From Selenomonas sp963544755 (GTDB lineage Bacteria > Bacillota > Negativicutes > Selenomonadales > Selenomonadaceae), in contig CAUUGH010000020.1 of NCBI GenBank assembly GCA_963544755.1, positions 1 through 27,884 of the forward strand: a stretch of 27,884 nucleotides of DNA, given 5' to 3'. The notes under the pieces were generated by a model. That model worked only from the letters and a program-made list of their open reading frames with translations, had not been told where the DNA came from and searched no databases. Both the position numbers and the translations under genes were made by a program. Below, one piece after another: positions 14,950-22,987 of the stretch (the first letter of the stretch is position 1; the number at the start of each line of letters is the position of its first letter).

Positions 14950-15902
14950 GGATGATTTCTCCTTTCATTTTTTTCTTGCACATCTGCTAATGCGACGAGT
15001 TTTCTAAGGCGATGGTTGACGCCGGATTTACTTATGCCAAGAAGATCGGCAAGTTCGGCAAGGGTCGCTGTAGGCTGCTTTATGCGAATGTCTGCCGTTT
15101 CTTTGAGGCTTTTGGAAAGGTGCTTGATGCTTTCGGTTCCGTACAGCGTGCGAATCGCCGCGATTTGTCTGCCGGCGGCATCGACGGATTTTTGTACGTT
15201 TGCCGTTTCGCAGTTTACCAGACGATTGACTTGGTTTTTTACTTCTTTGACGTTTCTTGTGACTTCAAAGGCAACGGCTGCTTTTTCTGCGCCAAGAAGC
15301 GATAAAAAGTCGATGATGGCATCGCTTTCTTTTAAATAAACTATATAGCTTTCTTTTCTGTCCGTAAGCCCTGCCGGATAGCCCATGGTGTGTAAAAGAG
15401 AAAACAACAGCTTTGCAAAAGAGTAACTTTCTGTCGTCAATTCCAAATGGTAGCCTGCTTCAGGGCGGCTAACGCTGCCGCCGCCTAAAAAAGCGCCGCG
15501 AAGGTATGCTGCTAGGCAGCAGGCATTTTTAAGAAGCGCCTTATCTGTACCTATGGTAAGCGCTGCACCGTGCATAAAGCCCAGCTTTTCTAAGAGCGCG
15601 GCTGCATCTTTTGATGCCGGCACATATACGCGGTAGATATTGCCCTTTTGCAGACGGCGCAAGCGACTTACTGTAAGCTCTGTATGAACGCTTGCCACAC
15701 CTTTTAACAACGTGAGCAATTTTCTTGCAACGGCTGCGTTTTCTGTTGTAAAGGCAATGCCGACGGCACATTTTTTTTCTAGCGTAAAGACTGCACCCAT
15801 ACGAAAAAGCGCCGCAAGCTCGGCCATAAGACAGCACGCCTTGCGCCTAACAGGACGCGCCAGATCGTTTTTTACTGACGCTGCAAATGATGGCTGCGCC
15901 AT
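14946..15902 (-). CDS. whiA: WhiA-family DNA-binding regulator
   Basis: A 318-aa protein with the conserved N-terminal WhiA region (FAASVKNDLARPVRRKACC), a degenerate LAGLIDADG homing-endonuclease-like core (LRGAFLGGGSVSRPEAGYHL, residues about 135-154) and a C-terminal helix-turn-helix domain ending in LLGISKSGVNHRLRKLVAL. WhiA binds DNA in actinomycetes for sporulation control, and in Bacillus its loss affects cell division and chromosome segregation. Order and spacing (yvcK 13 bases upstream) match the conserved rapZ-yvcK-whiA block of Bacillota. The ribosome binding site is AAGGGAG, 7 bases before the ATG. Confidence 0.95.
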   Translation of the reverse strand: MAQPSFAASVKNDLARPVRRKACCLMAELAALFRMGAVFTLEKKCAVGIAFTTENAAVARKLLTLLKGVASVHTELTVSRLRRLQKGNIYRVYVPASKDAAALLEKLGFMHGAALTIGTDKALLKNACCLAAYLRGAFLGGGSVSRPEAGYHLELTTESYSFAKLLFSLLHTMGYPAGLTDRKESYIVYLKESDAIIDFLSLLGAEKAAVAFEVTRNVKEVKNQVNRLVNCETANVQKSVDAAGRQIAAIRTLYGTESIKHLSKSLKETADIRIKQPTATLAELADLLGISKSGVNHRLRKLVALADVQEKNERRNHP

Positions 15903-15915
15903 GGCGGTTCTCCCT

Positions 15916-17217
15916 TCATTTACCGATGGCAGGATGCAATTTATACGCCATTTTCATCAATGTTAGCGTAAGCTTGCCGACATCGTGGCGCGCTACATCT
16001 TCATCGCTTATGAGATCGGCTTTGACGACGCCGATGCCAAGCGCGTTGATGGCTTCTTCGTCGATGGCTACAGGAGCTACGCCTTCTTTTTTTAATGCTC
16101 TTGCCATGCCGTTAGAAAGCGGCGTTTCATTTACTAGCATATAGTCTATAGTGCCTTTTCCTGCATGGTATAAGATGGCTTTTGCGTGCATGGAAGCGGT
16201 ATAATCATCAGTTTCACCAGTCTGTGTAAGTACGTTACATATATAGATTTTAAGGGCGCGGCTTTTTCTTAAAGCTTCTGCTACGCCATCGACAAGCAGA
16301 TTTGGCATGATGCTCGTGTAAAGGCTGCCAGGGCCTAAAATAACGACATCGGCTTCTCTTATTGCCTTTAGAGCTGATTCAACCGGACGGACGTGCTCGG
16401 GGAAAAGTTTCACTCGTCGAATGTGTTTATGTACTTTAGGGATGTGCGATTCACCTTCCACAAGTGTGCCGTCTTCCATGACGGCATCAAGGCGCACATA
16501 GGCGGTCGATGCCGGCAGCACGCGACCTTTGACAGCTAAAACCTTCGATGACTGCTTTAATGCTTCTTCCATATCGCCCGTGACTTCTGCCATGGCGGCT
16601 ATGAAAAGGTTGCCGAAGCTATGACCTTTTAACTCTGTGCCGCTTTGGAAGCGATACTGAAAGAGCTTTTCCATCAAAGGCTCCGTATCGGCAAGCGCCA
16701 CAAGACAATTTCTCAGATCACCTGGTGCAATAATGCCAAGCTCTTCTCTTAAGCGACCTGACGAGCCACCGTCATCGGCGACTGTTACGACCGCCGTCAC
16801 GTTGCTCGTCGCTCGCTTGATGCCGCGCAAAAGTACTGATAGCCCATGACCGCCGCCAATGACGGTGATCTGCGGCCCTTTATCTAGCCGACGCTTTTCA
16901 TAGATGATGTCTACGAGATTTTCCGAATTGTCAGGTAAGATCACGCTGATAACGGAGCGAATGACAAAGCGCGTCGCCAGGAGCATCAAAGATAGCCCTA
17001 AGACGATGATGACGACGCCGACAATCGTCGTGATCACATAGTCAAAGCTGCCGCGCCAGAGGTAGACGGCGCGAAAGATCGCCTCTTCGATAATGTCTAA
17101 ATATTTATAGTTAAAGATCAGGGCAAACCCTAGGCTGACCATCATGACGCCTGCGGCAAAAAGAAGCATCCAGCGTTTAAAGTGCATACCCGGATACAGC
17201 CATTTCAATAAGTGCAT
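15916..17217 (-). CDS. yvcK: YvcK/CofD-like gluconeogenesis factor with membrane anchor
   Basis: A 433-aa protein with two N-terminal membrane helices (residues about 16-36 and 60-82) and then a CofD-like UDP-sugar binding domain. Motifs are VIGGGHGLSVLLRG (residues about 119-131), TVADDGGSSGRLREE (145-159) and APGDLRNCLVALAD (164-177). B. subtilis YvcK binds UDP-GlcNAc and is needed for growth on gluconeogenic carbon sources and for cell shape. The soluble homologue lacks these N-terminal helices, so this is a longer, membrane-tethered form. The start at 17217 has GGAAAGG about 12 bases upstream; an in-frame ATG ten codons later is possible. Confidence 0.93.
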   Translation of the reverse strand: MHLLKWLYPGMHFKRWMLLFAAGVMMVSLGFALIFNYKYLDIIEEAIFRAVYLWRGSFDYVITTIVGVVIIVLGLSLMLLATRFVIRSVISVILPDNSENLVDIIYEKRRLDKGPQITVIGGGHGLSVLLRGIKRATSNVTAVVTVADDGGSSGRLREELGIIAPGDLRNCLVALADTEPLMEKLFQYRFQSGTELKGHSFGNLFIAAMAEVTGDMEEALKQSSKVLAVKGRVLPASTAYVRLDAVMEDGTLVEGESHIPKVHKHIRRVKLFPEHVRPVESALKAIREADVVILGPGSLYTSIMPNLLVDGVAEALRKSRALKIYICNVLTQTGETDDYTASMHAKAILYHAGKGTIDYMLVNETPLSNGMARALKKEGVAPVAIDEEAINALGIGVVKADLISDEDVARHDVGKLTLTLMKMAYKLHPAIGK

Positions 17218-17248
17218 TACTTAAATCGAACCTTTCCTTCCTGGATTT

Positions 17249-18151
17249 TCATAAAAATTCTGTCGGATGCTCGGCGACATCGTTTTTCATAAGATCGCGA
17301 TGCTCTATTTCAACTAAAAAGCCGTGCGCCGTCAAAAGACGATATATATGACAAGCGATGTAGACGCTTCTATGCATACCGCCCGTACAGCCAACAGCAA
17401 TCACCAACTGCGGCTTACCTTCCTTGATATACTCGGGAACTAAAAAGTCTAGCAGCGTATCTAATTTTTCTTCAAATTCCTGTGTTACTGGCCACTTTTT
17501 GATGTATTCGGCAACTTCTTTGACCGCACCGCTTTTGCGGCGCATCTCTTCTATATAAAAAGGATTAGGCAAAAAGCGCACATCAAGAACCATATCTGCA
17601 TCTAAGGGCATCCCGAATTTAAAGCCGAAAGATAAAACATTGATACTCATGTGGTTTTTCGTTTCGCTTGCAAAAAGGCGCGTGATTTTTTCTTTTAGCT
17701 CTGACTTTTTTAGTGAAGATGTGTCAATAATGTACGTTGCTTTGTTTCGCACGGGTTCTAAACGGCGACGCTCTCTTTTTATGCCGTCAGAAATGCGTGC
17801 ATTTGCCGCCATCGGATGCCGGCGGCGCGTTTCCTTGTAACGGCGAATTATAGCCTCGTCAGATGCGTCCATGAAAATCATTTCATAGGGCGTATTTTTT
17901 TGATCTATTTCATCTAATACATGAACGAAGGTATCGAAAAATTCGCGTCCGCGTGTATCTACGACAAGCACCACGCGGCGCACATGACCACCTGAGTGGC
18001 GGCAAAGTTCGGCAAATTTCAAGATGAACATAGGCGGCAAATTATCCACTACAAAATAGCCTAAATCTTCTAAAGAGCGGCACGCCTGCGTTTTGCCGCT
18101 GCCTGAAAGACCGGTTACGATAATAAATCTAAATTCTCCTTCTTTCATCAT
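17249..18151 (-). CDS. rapZ: RNase adapter protein RapZ (YvcJ), nucleotide-binding
   Basis: A 300-aa P-loop protein. The Walker A motif is GLSGSGKT (residues 14-21), followed by the family block LEDLGYFVVDNLPP. The C-terminal domain has FGFKFGMPLDADMVLDVR and VGCTGGMHRSVYIA, which form the GlmZ-binding/UDP-GlcNAc-sensing part in E. coli RapZ. In Bacillota the homologue YvcJ is a nucleotide-binding protein linked to competence and envelope metabolism. It follows the HAD gene by 13 bases and precedes yvcK by 31 bases. The ribosome binding site is AAGGGGTGG. Two adjacent ATG codons make the start ambiguous by one residue. Confidence 0.95.
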   Translation of the reverse strand: MMKEGEFRFIIVTGLSGSGKTQACRSLEDLGYFVVDNLPPMFILKFAELCRHSGGHVRRVVLVVDTRGREFFDTFVHVLDEIDQKNTPYEMIFMDASDEAIIRRYKETRRRHPMAANARISDGIKRERRRLEPVRNKATYIIDTSSLKKSELKEKITRLFASETKNHMSINVLSFGFKFGMPLDADMVLDVRFLPNPFYIEEMRRKSGAVKEVAEYIKKWPVTQEFEEKLDTLLDFLVPEYIKEGKPQLVIAVGCTGGMHRSVYIACHIYRLLTAHGFLVEIEHRDLMKNDVAEHPTEFL

Positions 18152-18164
18152 AAATATCCACCCC

Positions 18165-18971
18165 TTAGCTGCGGCAAAGTACGATTTCTTCTATCGCCTT
18201 AGCTACGCCATCTTCATCGCAGCTTGGTGCGATATATGTCGCGAGCGCTTTTGCTTTTGCCTGCCCATTTGCCGTAACGACGCTCGTACCTGCAAAGCGC
18301 AGCATACTTAGATCATTTTCCGAGTCACCACAAACCATGACCTCCGAGGGCAAAATGTCCATCGCTTCTAAGATCGCCTCGATGCCTACCGCCTTTGATA
18401 TGCCATGCGGCGTAATATCAAGCGTATAGCCCTTAGACTGCTGCGGCGCGGCGCGGCCTTTAAAACGCTCGCGGATGCGCTCGGCTATAAGATCGACGCT
18501 ACCTTCTAGATCGCGCACAACGACCTGTGCAACATTTTTAGTATAAGGTGTAAAATCCTCGCCGACTTCATGCACCAAAAAGCCCTGTACGGTGCGATAA
18601 GCTGTGAAATACTCCGGGCGAAAATCTTCGGCGTAAACCTCGCTGGCGCTGTACCATTGGGCATACCAACCGTTTTCTTTAGCAAAGCTTAAAAGTTCTG
18701 CAACCGTTTCAGGCGAAAACGTACGCAAAAAAAGCGGCTCCTTAGCATCTAAAGCCTGTACCAAAGCACCGTTACAGGAGATGATCGGCGCATTTGCCGC
18801 GATCATTTTACCAAAGTAATGAGCCGAATGAAGCATACGCCCCGTCGCTATCGTCACGGCGACACCTTTAGCCATCGCCTGTATAAGTATGTCCTTACTG
18901 TAATCTGACACGATTTTTTTTGAGTTTAAAAGTGTGCCGTCAAGATCCATCACGATCAATCGAATTGCCAT
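18165..18971 (-). CDS. HAD-IIB (Cof-type) sugar-phosphate phosphatase, first of a tandem pair
   Basis: A 268-aa haloacid dehalogenase-type hydrolase. Motif I is MDLDGTLL with nucleophile Asp9 and acid Asp11, motif II is TIATGRM, and motif IV is GDSENDLSML (near 220). The cap between motifs II and III is of the Cof/C2B type. These enzymes dephosphorylate sugar phosphates or flavin/PLP-type cofactors; the substrate is unknown. The start ATG at 18971 was chosen because GAGGGGG lies 7 bases upstream; further upstream codons lack a site. It starts 10 bases after the stop of a related HAD gene and precedes rapZ. Confidence 0.9.
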   Translation of the reverse strand: MAIRLIVMDLDGTLLNSKKIVSDYSKDILIQAMAKGVAVTIATGRMLHSAHYFGKMIAANAPIISCNGALVQALDAKEPLFLRTFSPETVAELLSFAKENGWYAQWYSASEVYAEDFRPEYFTAYRTVQGFLVHEVGEDFTPYTKNVAQVVVRDLEGSVDLIAERIRERFKGRAAPQQSKGYTLDITPHGISKAVGIEAILEAMDILPSEVMVCGDSENDLSMLRFAGTSVVTANGQAKAKALATYIAPSCDEDGVAKAIEEIVLCRS

Positions 18972-18981
18972 GAAAGCCCCC

Positions 18982-19794
18982 TCATATATCTTCGCCGCCA
19001 AGTGCATAAGAACGCACGGCATTTGCTACGCCGGTTGCCGTTTTATTGTCTGCAAGAAAATCTGCCGCCTCTTTTGCGCCTTTTGTCCCCGTCGTCATAG
19101 CGACGCCAATACCTGCCGCAGCAAGCATCTCGCTGTCGTTATCTGAGTCGCCAAGCGCCAGCACCTCTTTCATAGCTATAGAGTACATCGCCGCTAACCG
19201 CCTGATGCCGGCGGCTTTTGATACGTCGCTAGCCATGATGTCGATGTATATATCCTTTGAACGCACGACTTTTAGCTTGCCTAAAAATTCTTTAGAAAGC
19301 TCTCCGGTGCGATCATCTGTTTCATCTTCATCTGCCGTGATAGAAAGCATCTTATTGATTTTGTCACTATTTTTATAAAGACCGTCCCAACCAACGACCT
19401 CGCCTTTGATGCCGGCAGCTTTTTCATAAGCAGCCGAACGATCATCATACTCGGCGAAAAGAAGTCTTTCGCCACTATAAAGCTGCACATACCAACCGCG
19501 CTCTTTCATACAATCAAGCATCGCGCACACCATCTTAGGATCGATGCAAGATGAAAAAATATCTTCACCTGTCGCCATCTTTAAGAGTGCGCCGTTACAA
19601 GAAAGGATCGGTACCTCAATGGCCAATTCCTTCGCTAAAGGCAGCGCCGAGCGATGCATACGCCCCGTGGCAATCACCACATGGATACCGCGTGCCGCCG
19701 CCTCTTGCAGCGCCATTTTATTCTCCTTAGGAATACGATTTAGCGGATCTAAAAGCGTCCCATCCATATCCGTCACAATCATGCGTATAGCCAT
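18982..19794 (-). CDS. HAD-IIB (Cof-type) sugar-phosphate phosphatase, second of a tandem pair
   Basis: A 270-aa paralogue of the neighbouring HAD protein. The N-terminus MAIRMIVTDMDGTLL (Asp9, Asp11), the block VVIATGRMHRSALPL, PILSCNGALLK and the motif IV GDSDNDSEML align position by position with the partner. The two probably arose by tandem duplication and then diverged. ATG 19794 is preceded by AAGGAAGGAATG; a GTG two codons earlier is also possible. A promoter with a dyad lies at 19857-19885. The pair may form the start of the transcript that continues into rapZ-yvcK-whiA, since no terminator is seen between them. Confidence 0.9.
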   Translation of the reverse strand: MAIRMIVTDMDGTLLDPLNRIPKENKMALQEAAARGIHVVIATGRMHRSALPLAKELAIEVPILSCNGALLKMATGEDIFSSCIDPKMVCAMLDCMKERGWYVQLYSGERLLFAEYDDRSAAYEKAAGIKGEVVGWDGLYKNSDKINKMLSITADEDETDDRTGELSKEFLGKLKVVRSKDIYIDIMASDVSKAAGIRRLAAMYSIAMKEVLALGDSDNDSEMLAAAGIGVAMTTGTKGAKEAADFLADNKTATGVANAVRSYALGGEDI

Positions 19795-19837
19795 CAGCAC
19801 ATTCCTTCCTTTATCTTGTCAATACCATCTAAAGAGC

Positions 19838-19885
19838 GTGATACATCATATCTATCACTATAGCACAGGAAAAGCGCACACGCAA
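19838..19885 (-). promoter_or_regulatory. Promoter and dyad upstream of the HAD-rapZ block
   Basis: On the minus strand, TTGCGT, a 17-base spacer and an extended -10, TGCTATAGT (-10 at 19862-19857). Just downstream a dyad with arms GTGATA and TATCAC (19838-19858, 9-base spacer) overlaps the predicted transcription start, as an operator would. Confidence 0.55.
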
Positions 19886-19945
19886 CGGTGATGACAATAC
19901 GCAACAGATAAAGTATAATAGTAAAAAAACAAAAAGCTTACTTAA

Positions 19946-20106
19946 GGAATCTCTGATAAATTCAGCCACCTATCTTCACGCATCTACGCTCTTTTCTCAT
20001 CGTCAACAAATCCTCGACGTAGCACCGCTACGCCTCCGGTTTGTCTTCTCGATAAATACAGCGCATCTACACAAATATAGGCGACTTCATTTTATCATTG
20101 TTTTCC
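19946..20106 (+). repeat. MITE-like repeat, copy B (full length, about 161 bp)
   Basis: The left end is GGAATCTCTGATAAATT then CAGCCACCTAT. The right end read inward on the other strand is GGAAAACAATGATAAAATG then AAGTCGCCTAT. These form imperfect terminal inverted repeats of about 28-30 bp. Both sides are flanked by TA (TTAA at left, CCTAA at right). The interior carries a GTAGC/GCTAC mini-palindrome and a CGCATCTAC direct repeat. It lies in the divergent region between the HAD gene and the small membrane protein; no ORF of useful length is inside. Confidence 0.8.
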
Positions 20107-20159
20107 TAAAAAATCGCTTTTACCAAAGCAGCCACTGTGAGCAGAACGGAGCAGCCCAC

Positions 20160-20636
20160 ATGAAAATCTTCCTCTACCTCGGTATTTTACTCATCATCGG
20201 CGGTACATTCGGCTTTAGTTACACCTACACGAGTGATCACCGCACAGCCAAAAGCCTCTCAGGCTACTGCAAAATCGACTTTCAAGGCTCCTACGACGAA
20301 AGCGGCCGCATCGAAGGTGCGACCCTTACCATGTGGGACTACCGCTATAGCAGCGCAAAGCCCAAGCCGCTAGTCACCATCGCTGCCGACGGCGACGCAT
20401 GGGACATAGATGCTATCGTCAAACAAGAGCCGCCAAGCTACGACCTAAAAGAATTTCACCCCGAAACATCCTTAAAGAACACAAACAAATTCTTCCTTAA
20501 CATATCGCCACAACTTTTGCCGCTCCTTAGAAAAGCTGGTGAAATTCGTGTAAAAATCCGCTACAATGACGGCTACAACATCGATCTGCCATTAAATGAA
20601 CACGATCTTGCCTATTGGAAAACACAGCTTTATTAA
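20160..20636 (+). CDS. Small membrane-anchored or secreted protein of unknown function, 158 aa
   Basis: Not recognised. It begins MKIFLYLGILLIIGG, one N-terminal helix (residues 3-21), followed by a soluble domain facing outward. The domain contains SGYCKIDFQGSYDESG and a final strand EIRVKIRYNDGYNIDLPL. The ribosome binding site is a modest ACGGAGC, 9 bases before the ATG. Codons ending in C (TAC, ATC, TTC, CTC) look more frequent than in the plus-strand genes 10246-12772, which could mark a different origin, but I have not counted them. It lies 54 bases after repeat copy B and has its own terminator. Confidence 0.65.
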   Translation: MKIFLYLGILLIIGGTFGFSYTYTSDHRTAKSLSGYCKIDFQGSYDESGRIEGATLTMWDYRYSSAKPKPLVTIAADGDAWDIDAIVKQEPPSYDLKEFHPETSLKNTNKFFLNISPQLLPLLRKAGEIRVKIRYNDGYNIDLPLNEHDLAYWKTQLY

Positions 20637-20645
20637 AATATCGCA

Positions 20646-20692
20646 AAAAGCCGTCCATCTCGCTTCAACCTGCAAGATAGGCGGCTTTTGTA
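20646..20692 (+). terminator. Terminator of the 158-aa gene
   Basis: Arms AAAAGCCG-CATCT and AGAT-GG-CGGCTTTT (20646-20660 with 20675-20689) pair with one mismatch and one G/T. The loop is 14 bases and a T-run follows. Confidence 0.75.
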
Positions 20693-20828
20693 AAGCATTT
20701 GAAAGGGTAGCGCACTTTTGTCTTGTTTTACTATGAAAATCCAAGAAGTCAAGCCCGAAGGGCGCAGGCTGATTAGGAATATGTAGTTTACTACGATATA
20801 TTAAGCGATGATGGCAAAAACCTGCCGC

Positions 20829-21665
20829 TCAGCCTTGAAGCAGTGCTGCATATTTTGCACGCTCATCTGCCGGAATCTGCAATACATCCATAGCCTGTTC
20901 AAGAGATACGCCCATATTTTTCATCACATTAGCAATAGATAGCGCCAATCCTTTTGCTTTTCCTTCTTTGAAGCCTTCTTTCCTTTCTTCCATCATTTTC
21001 ATCGCCAAGGTCATGTAGCTCACCCTCTTTTCATTTTCTCGCTTAATTTTTTCAATCGCCTTGTCTATTGCCATGACAAGCGGATCGTTATTGCTTTTGC
21101 CATTTACATAGTCTAAAAAGGCTTTGATGCTTTCGTTTACATCGTTTTTTGTGCCTTTGCTGTTTAAGAATATTTTTGTCGCGCCATCGGCTAGTTCTAG
21201 CGTTTTATCTTCTACGCAGATGCTGCAAAATGTGTAGATGCAGCGACCTTTGCCAAAGGGATCAAAGGGGCAGATAAAGATGATGATTGTTTTATTCAAA
21301 TCGTCGTAGTCTGCTCCTGCTGCTAAAAGATCGGCGTCTATCATCGACTGATAGTAGCGTGTGCGTTTATAAAGGCTTGTTCCTTCCGGCATACGAATCT
21401 GCATTTCGATGTTATAAACTGTTTTGGCATCGTCTAGTACATAGACATCCATTCGTATGCCTTTTCCTTGATAGCGTGCGTCCATGGCTTTTTCTGTTTC
21501 CAGGTATTTTATGTCTTTGATGCTTATGCCAAGAATGTTTTGCAGCAGTTTTAGGCAGATATGTTTGATGTTCATAACTAGTTTGAACATATAGTCGTCT
21601 TGTATCGTCAACTCTTCCCATGGCTTTATGTGCTGCAATATTTTCACCTCATGATGCGACTTCAT
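20829..21665 (-). CDS. Rpn-family recombination-promoting nuclease / PD-(D/E)XK transposase-like protein
   Basis: A 278-aa protein. The family entry block PWEELTIQDDYMFKLVM (residues 15-31) is followed by the nuclease core: RMDVYV (Asp73) and YNIEMQI (Glu87, Gln89), the D...ExQ variant of PD-(D/E)XK. The tail EERKEGFKEGKAKGLA is the charged C-terminal helix common in these proteins. E. coli RpnA-type proteins cut DNA and raise RecA-independent recombination. The start ATG (21665) and the AGGAAA ribosome binding site lie inside an end of the MITE-like repeat, so initiation signals come from the element. An in-frame GTG at codon 7 is an alternative start but lacks a ribosome binding site. Confidence 0.85.
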   Translation of the reverse strand: MKSHHEVKILQHIKPWEELTIQDDYMFKLVMNIKHICLKLLQNILGISIKDIKYLETEKAMDARYQGKGIRMDVYVLDDAKTVYNIEMQIRMPEGTSLYKRTRYYQSMIDADLLAAGADYDDLNKTIIIFICPFDPFGKGRCIYTFCSICVEDKTLELADGATKIFLNSKGTKNDVNESIKAFLDYVNGKSNNDPLVMAIDKAIEKIKRENEKRVSYMTLAMKMMEERKEGFKEGKAKGLALSIANVMKNMGVSLEQAMDVLQIPADERAKYAALLQG

Positions 21666-21700
21666 TTTATAAGTGTTTCCTTAATTTATCAGTATTTTCC
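21656..21700. repeat. MITE-like repeat, copy E (two abutting ends)
   Basis: The plus strand reads a right end, GCGACTTCATTTTATAAG then TGTTTCC (21656-21680), identical over its length to that of copy C. It is followed at once by the reverse of a left end (21681-21700), reading on the minus strand GGAAAATACTGATAAATTAA. The two ends therefore stand in tandem with no interior. It supplies the translation start of the Rpn nuclease. Confidence 0.7.
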
Positions 21701-21802
21701 TACTGTTAATATTCGCAAAAAGCATTTTTTTTCCTTCTTACGGCATGATATTTTTATCCCTTGCTCAACTAGATGCTAGCTGAAGCATTTGACAAAGAGC
21801 CA

Positions 21803-21837
21803 AAAAAGCCGCGCAACTTCAACTGCACGGCTTTTTC
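21803..21837 (-). terminator. Terminator after the aldose-1-epimerase gene
   Basis: Stem AAAAGCCG-GCA (21804-21815) with TGC-CGGCTTTT and an 8-base loop; a T-run follows on the minus strand. Confidence 0.8.
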
Positions 21838-21843
21838 TATTAC

Positions 21844-22959
21844 TTACTTTTTAACATCAAAGGCAAATACCGTTTTAGCACACCATACTTGATCTTTACG
21901 CAAAAGTGGCTGCGGAAAGCTCGTGTGATGCACAGCATCGGGGTAAAATTGTGCTGCTAATACAAATCCTGCACGCGGCGTAAATACTACGCCGTCTTTG
22001 CCCTTTAGTACTGCATCGAGTTGGTTGCCAGAGTAAAATTGCATACCCGGCTGCGTCGTATAAGAGCGCATATAGATGCCTGTTTTTTCTGCATAGGCGT
22101 CTGCCATCTTATGAAGTTGGCGATAATCGACGGGGCAAGCGGCATCTTCTCCCAGACCGAGTGTCTTTGCTTCTTCTTGCGCCGGCGTTTTATCAAGAAC
22201 GAAGTTATGATCATAGCCGCCAGCCCAGCGCATCTGGCTAAATGGTGCGTCAATTTTTGTGCCTATTTCTTTCATCTTACGAAAATCAAGCGGTGTTTCT
22301 TCAACGAGTAAAATGCGCCCATCGGGTATTAACTCATTGTCTGTCGGTGTATATTTTTCGGCGAAGATACGCAGCTGTTGGTCAAGCACAGAGCCTGAAT
22401 TGAAGCCTTCGAGGTTAAAATAAGTATGATTTGACAAATTACAGATGGTATCGCTATTCGTTTCTGCCACATAGGATATGATGACTTCATTTTTTTCTGA
22501 TAGCTCGTATTTTACATCTATTTTTAGATCGCCCGGGTAGCCGCCCTCACCTGCAAGACTCGTATAGTGCATTGTAAGCGCACCGTTATTTTCTTTTGCA
22601 GCCCAGACTTTTCTATCGTAGCCGCCCAAAGAACCGCCGTGCAGGTGGTTTCTTCCTTCGTTACATTCAAGGACGTATTTTTCATCGTCTATTAAAAGGT
22701 CGCCAAAAGCGATGCGCCCAACAGAACGCCCGATGATCGCGCCAAGGTACTTATCATCTGCTTCATAGGCGCTTGACGTGTCATAGCCAAGCACTACGTC
22801 TATGCTTTTACCTGTGCGATCTGCTACAATTAGCGACTGCACACGCGCACCATAGTCTAAAACAGCAAGTTTCGTGCCGCAACTATTTTCTAGCGTATAA
22901 CGCGTGATCGTCATACCGTTTCTTAATTCGCCAAAATTTTCCTTTGTTATATTCGCCAT
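21844..22959 (-). CDS. Aldose 1-epimerase (GalM) homologue lacking the catalytic glutamate
   Basis: A 371-aa GalM-family protein. Conserved elements are present: DYGARVQSLIV, RNHLHGG (His107), the catalytic acid His178 in LSNHTYFNL, and Asp250 in GGYDHNFVLD. In true mutarotases the C-terminal block GxxLE(T/A)Q holds the catalytic base (Glu304 of the Lactococcus enzyme, Glu307 in human). Here it reads GFVLAAQFYPDA, so the Glu is Ala335 (codon GCA, one base from GAA). The protein is also longer than usual, with about 20 extra residues after residue 257 (TPAQEEAKTLGLGEDAACP). It may be inactive, or a sugar-binding relative. The ribosome binding site is AGAGGTG, 7 bases before the ATG. Repeat copy C separates it from the EAL gene upstream. 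Confidence 0.88.
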   Translation of the reverse strand: MANITKENFGELRNGMTITRYTLENSCGTKLAVLDYGARVQSLIVADRTGKSIDVVLGYDTSSAYEADDKYLGAIIGRSVGRIAFGDLLIDDEKYVLECNEGRNHLHGGSLGGYDRKVWAAKENNGALTMHYTSLAGEGGYPGDLKIDVKYELSEKNEVIISYVAETNSDTICNLSNHTYFNLEGFNSGSVLDQQLRIFAEKYTPTDNELIPDGRILLVEETPLDFRKMKEIGTKIDAPFSQMRWAGGYDHNFVLDKTPAQEEAKTLGLGEDAACPVDYRQLHKMADAYAEKTGIYMRSYTTQPGMQFYSGNQLDAVLKGKDGVVFTPRAGFVLAAQFYPDAVHHTSFPQPLLRKDQVWCAKTVFAFDVKK

Positions 22960-22987
22960 CTAAATCACCTCTTTATTTTTTCTCTAT

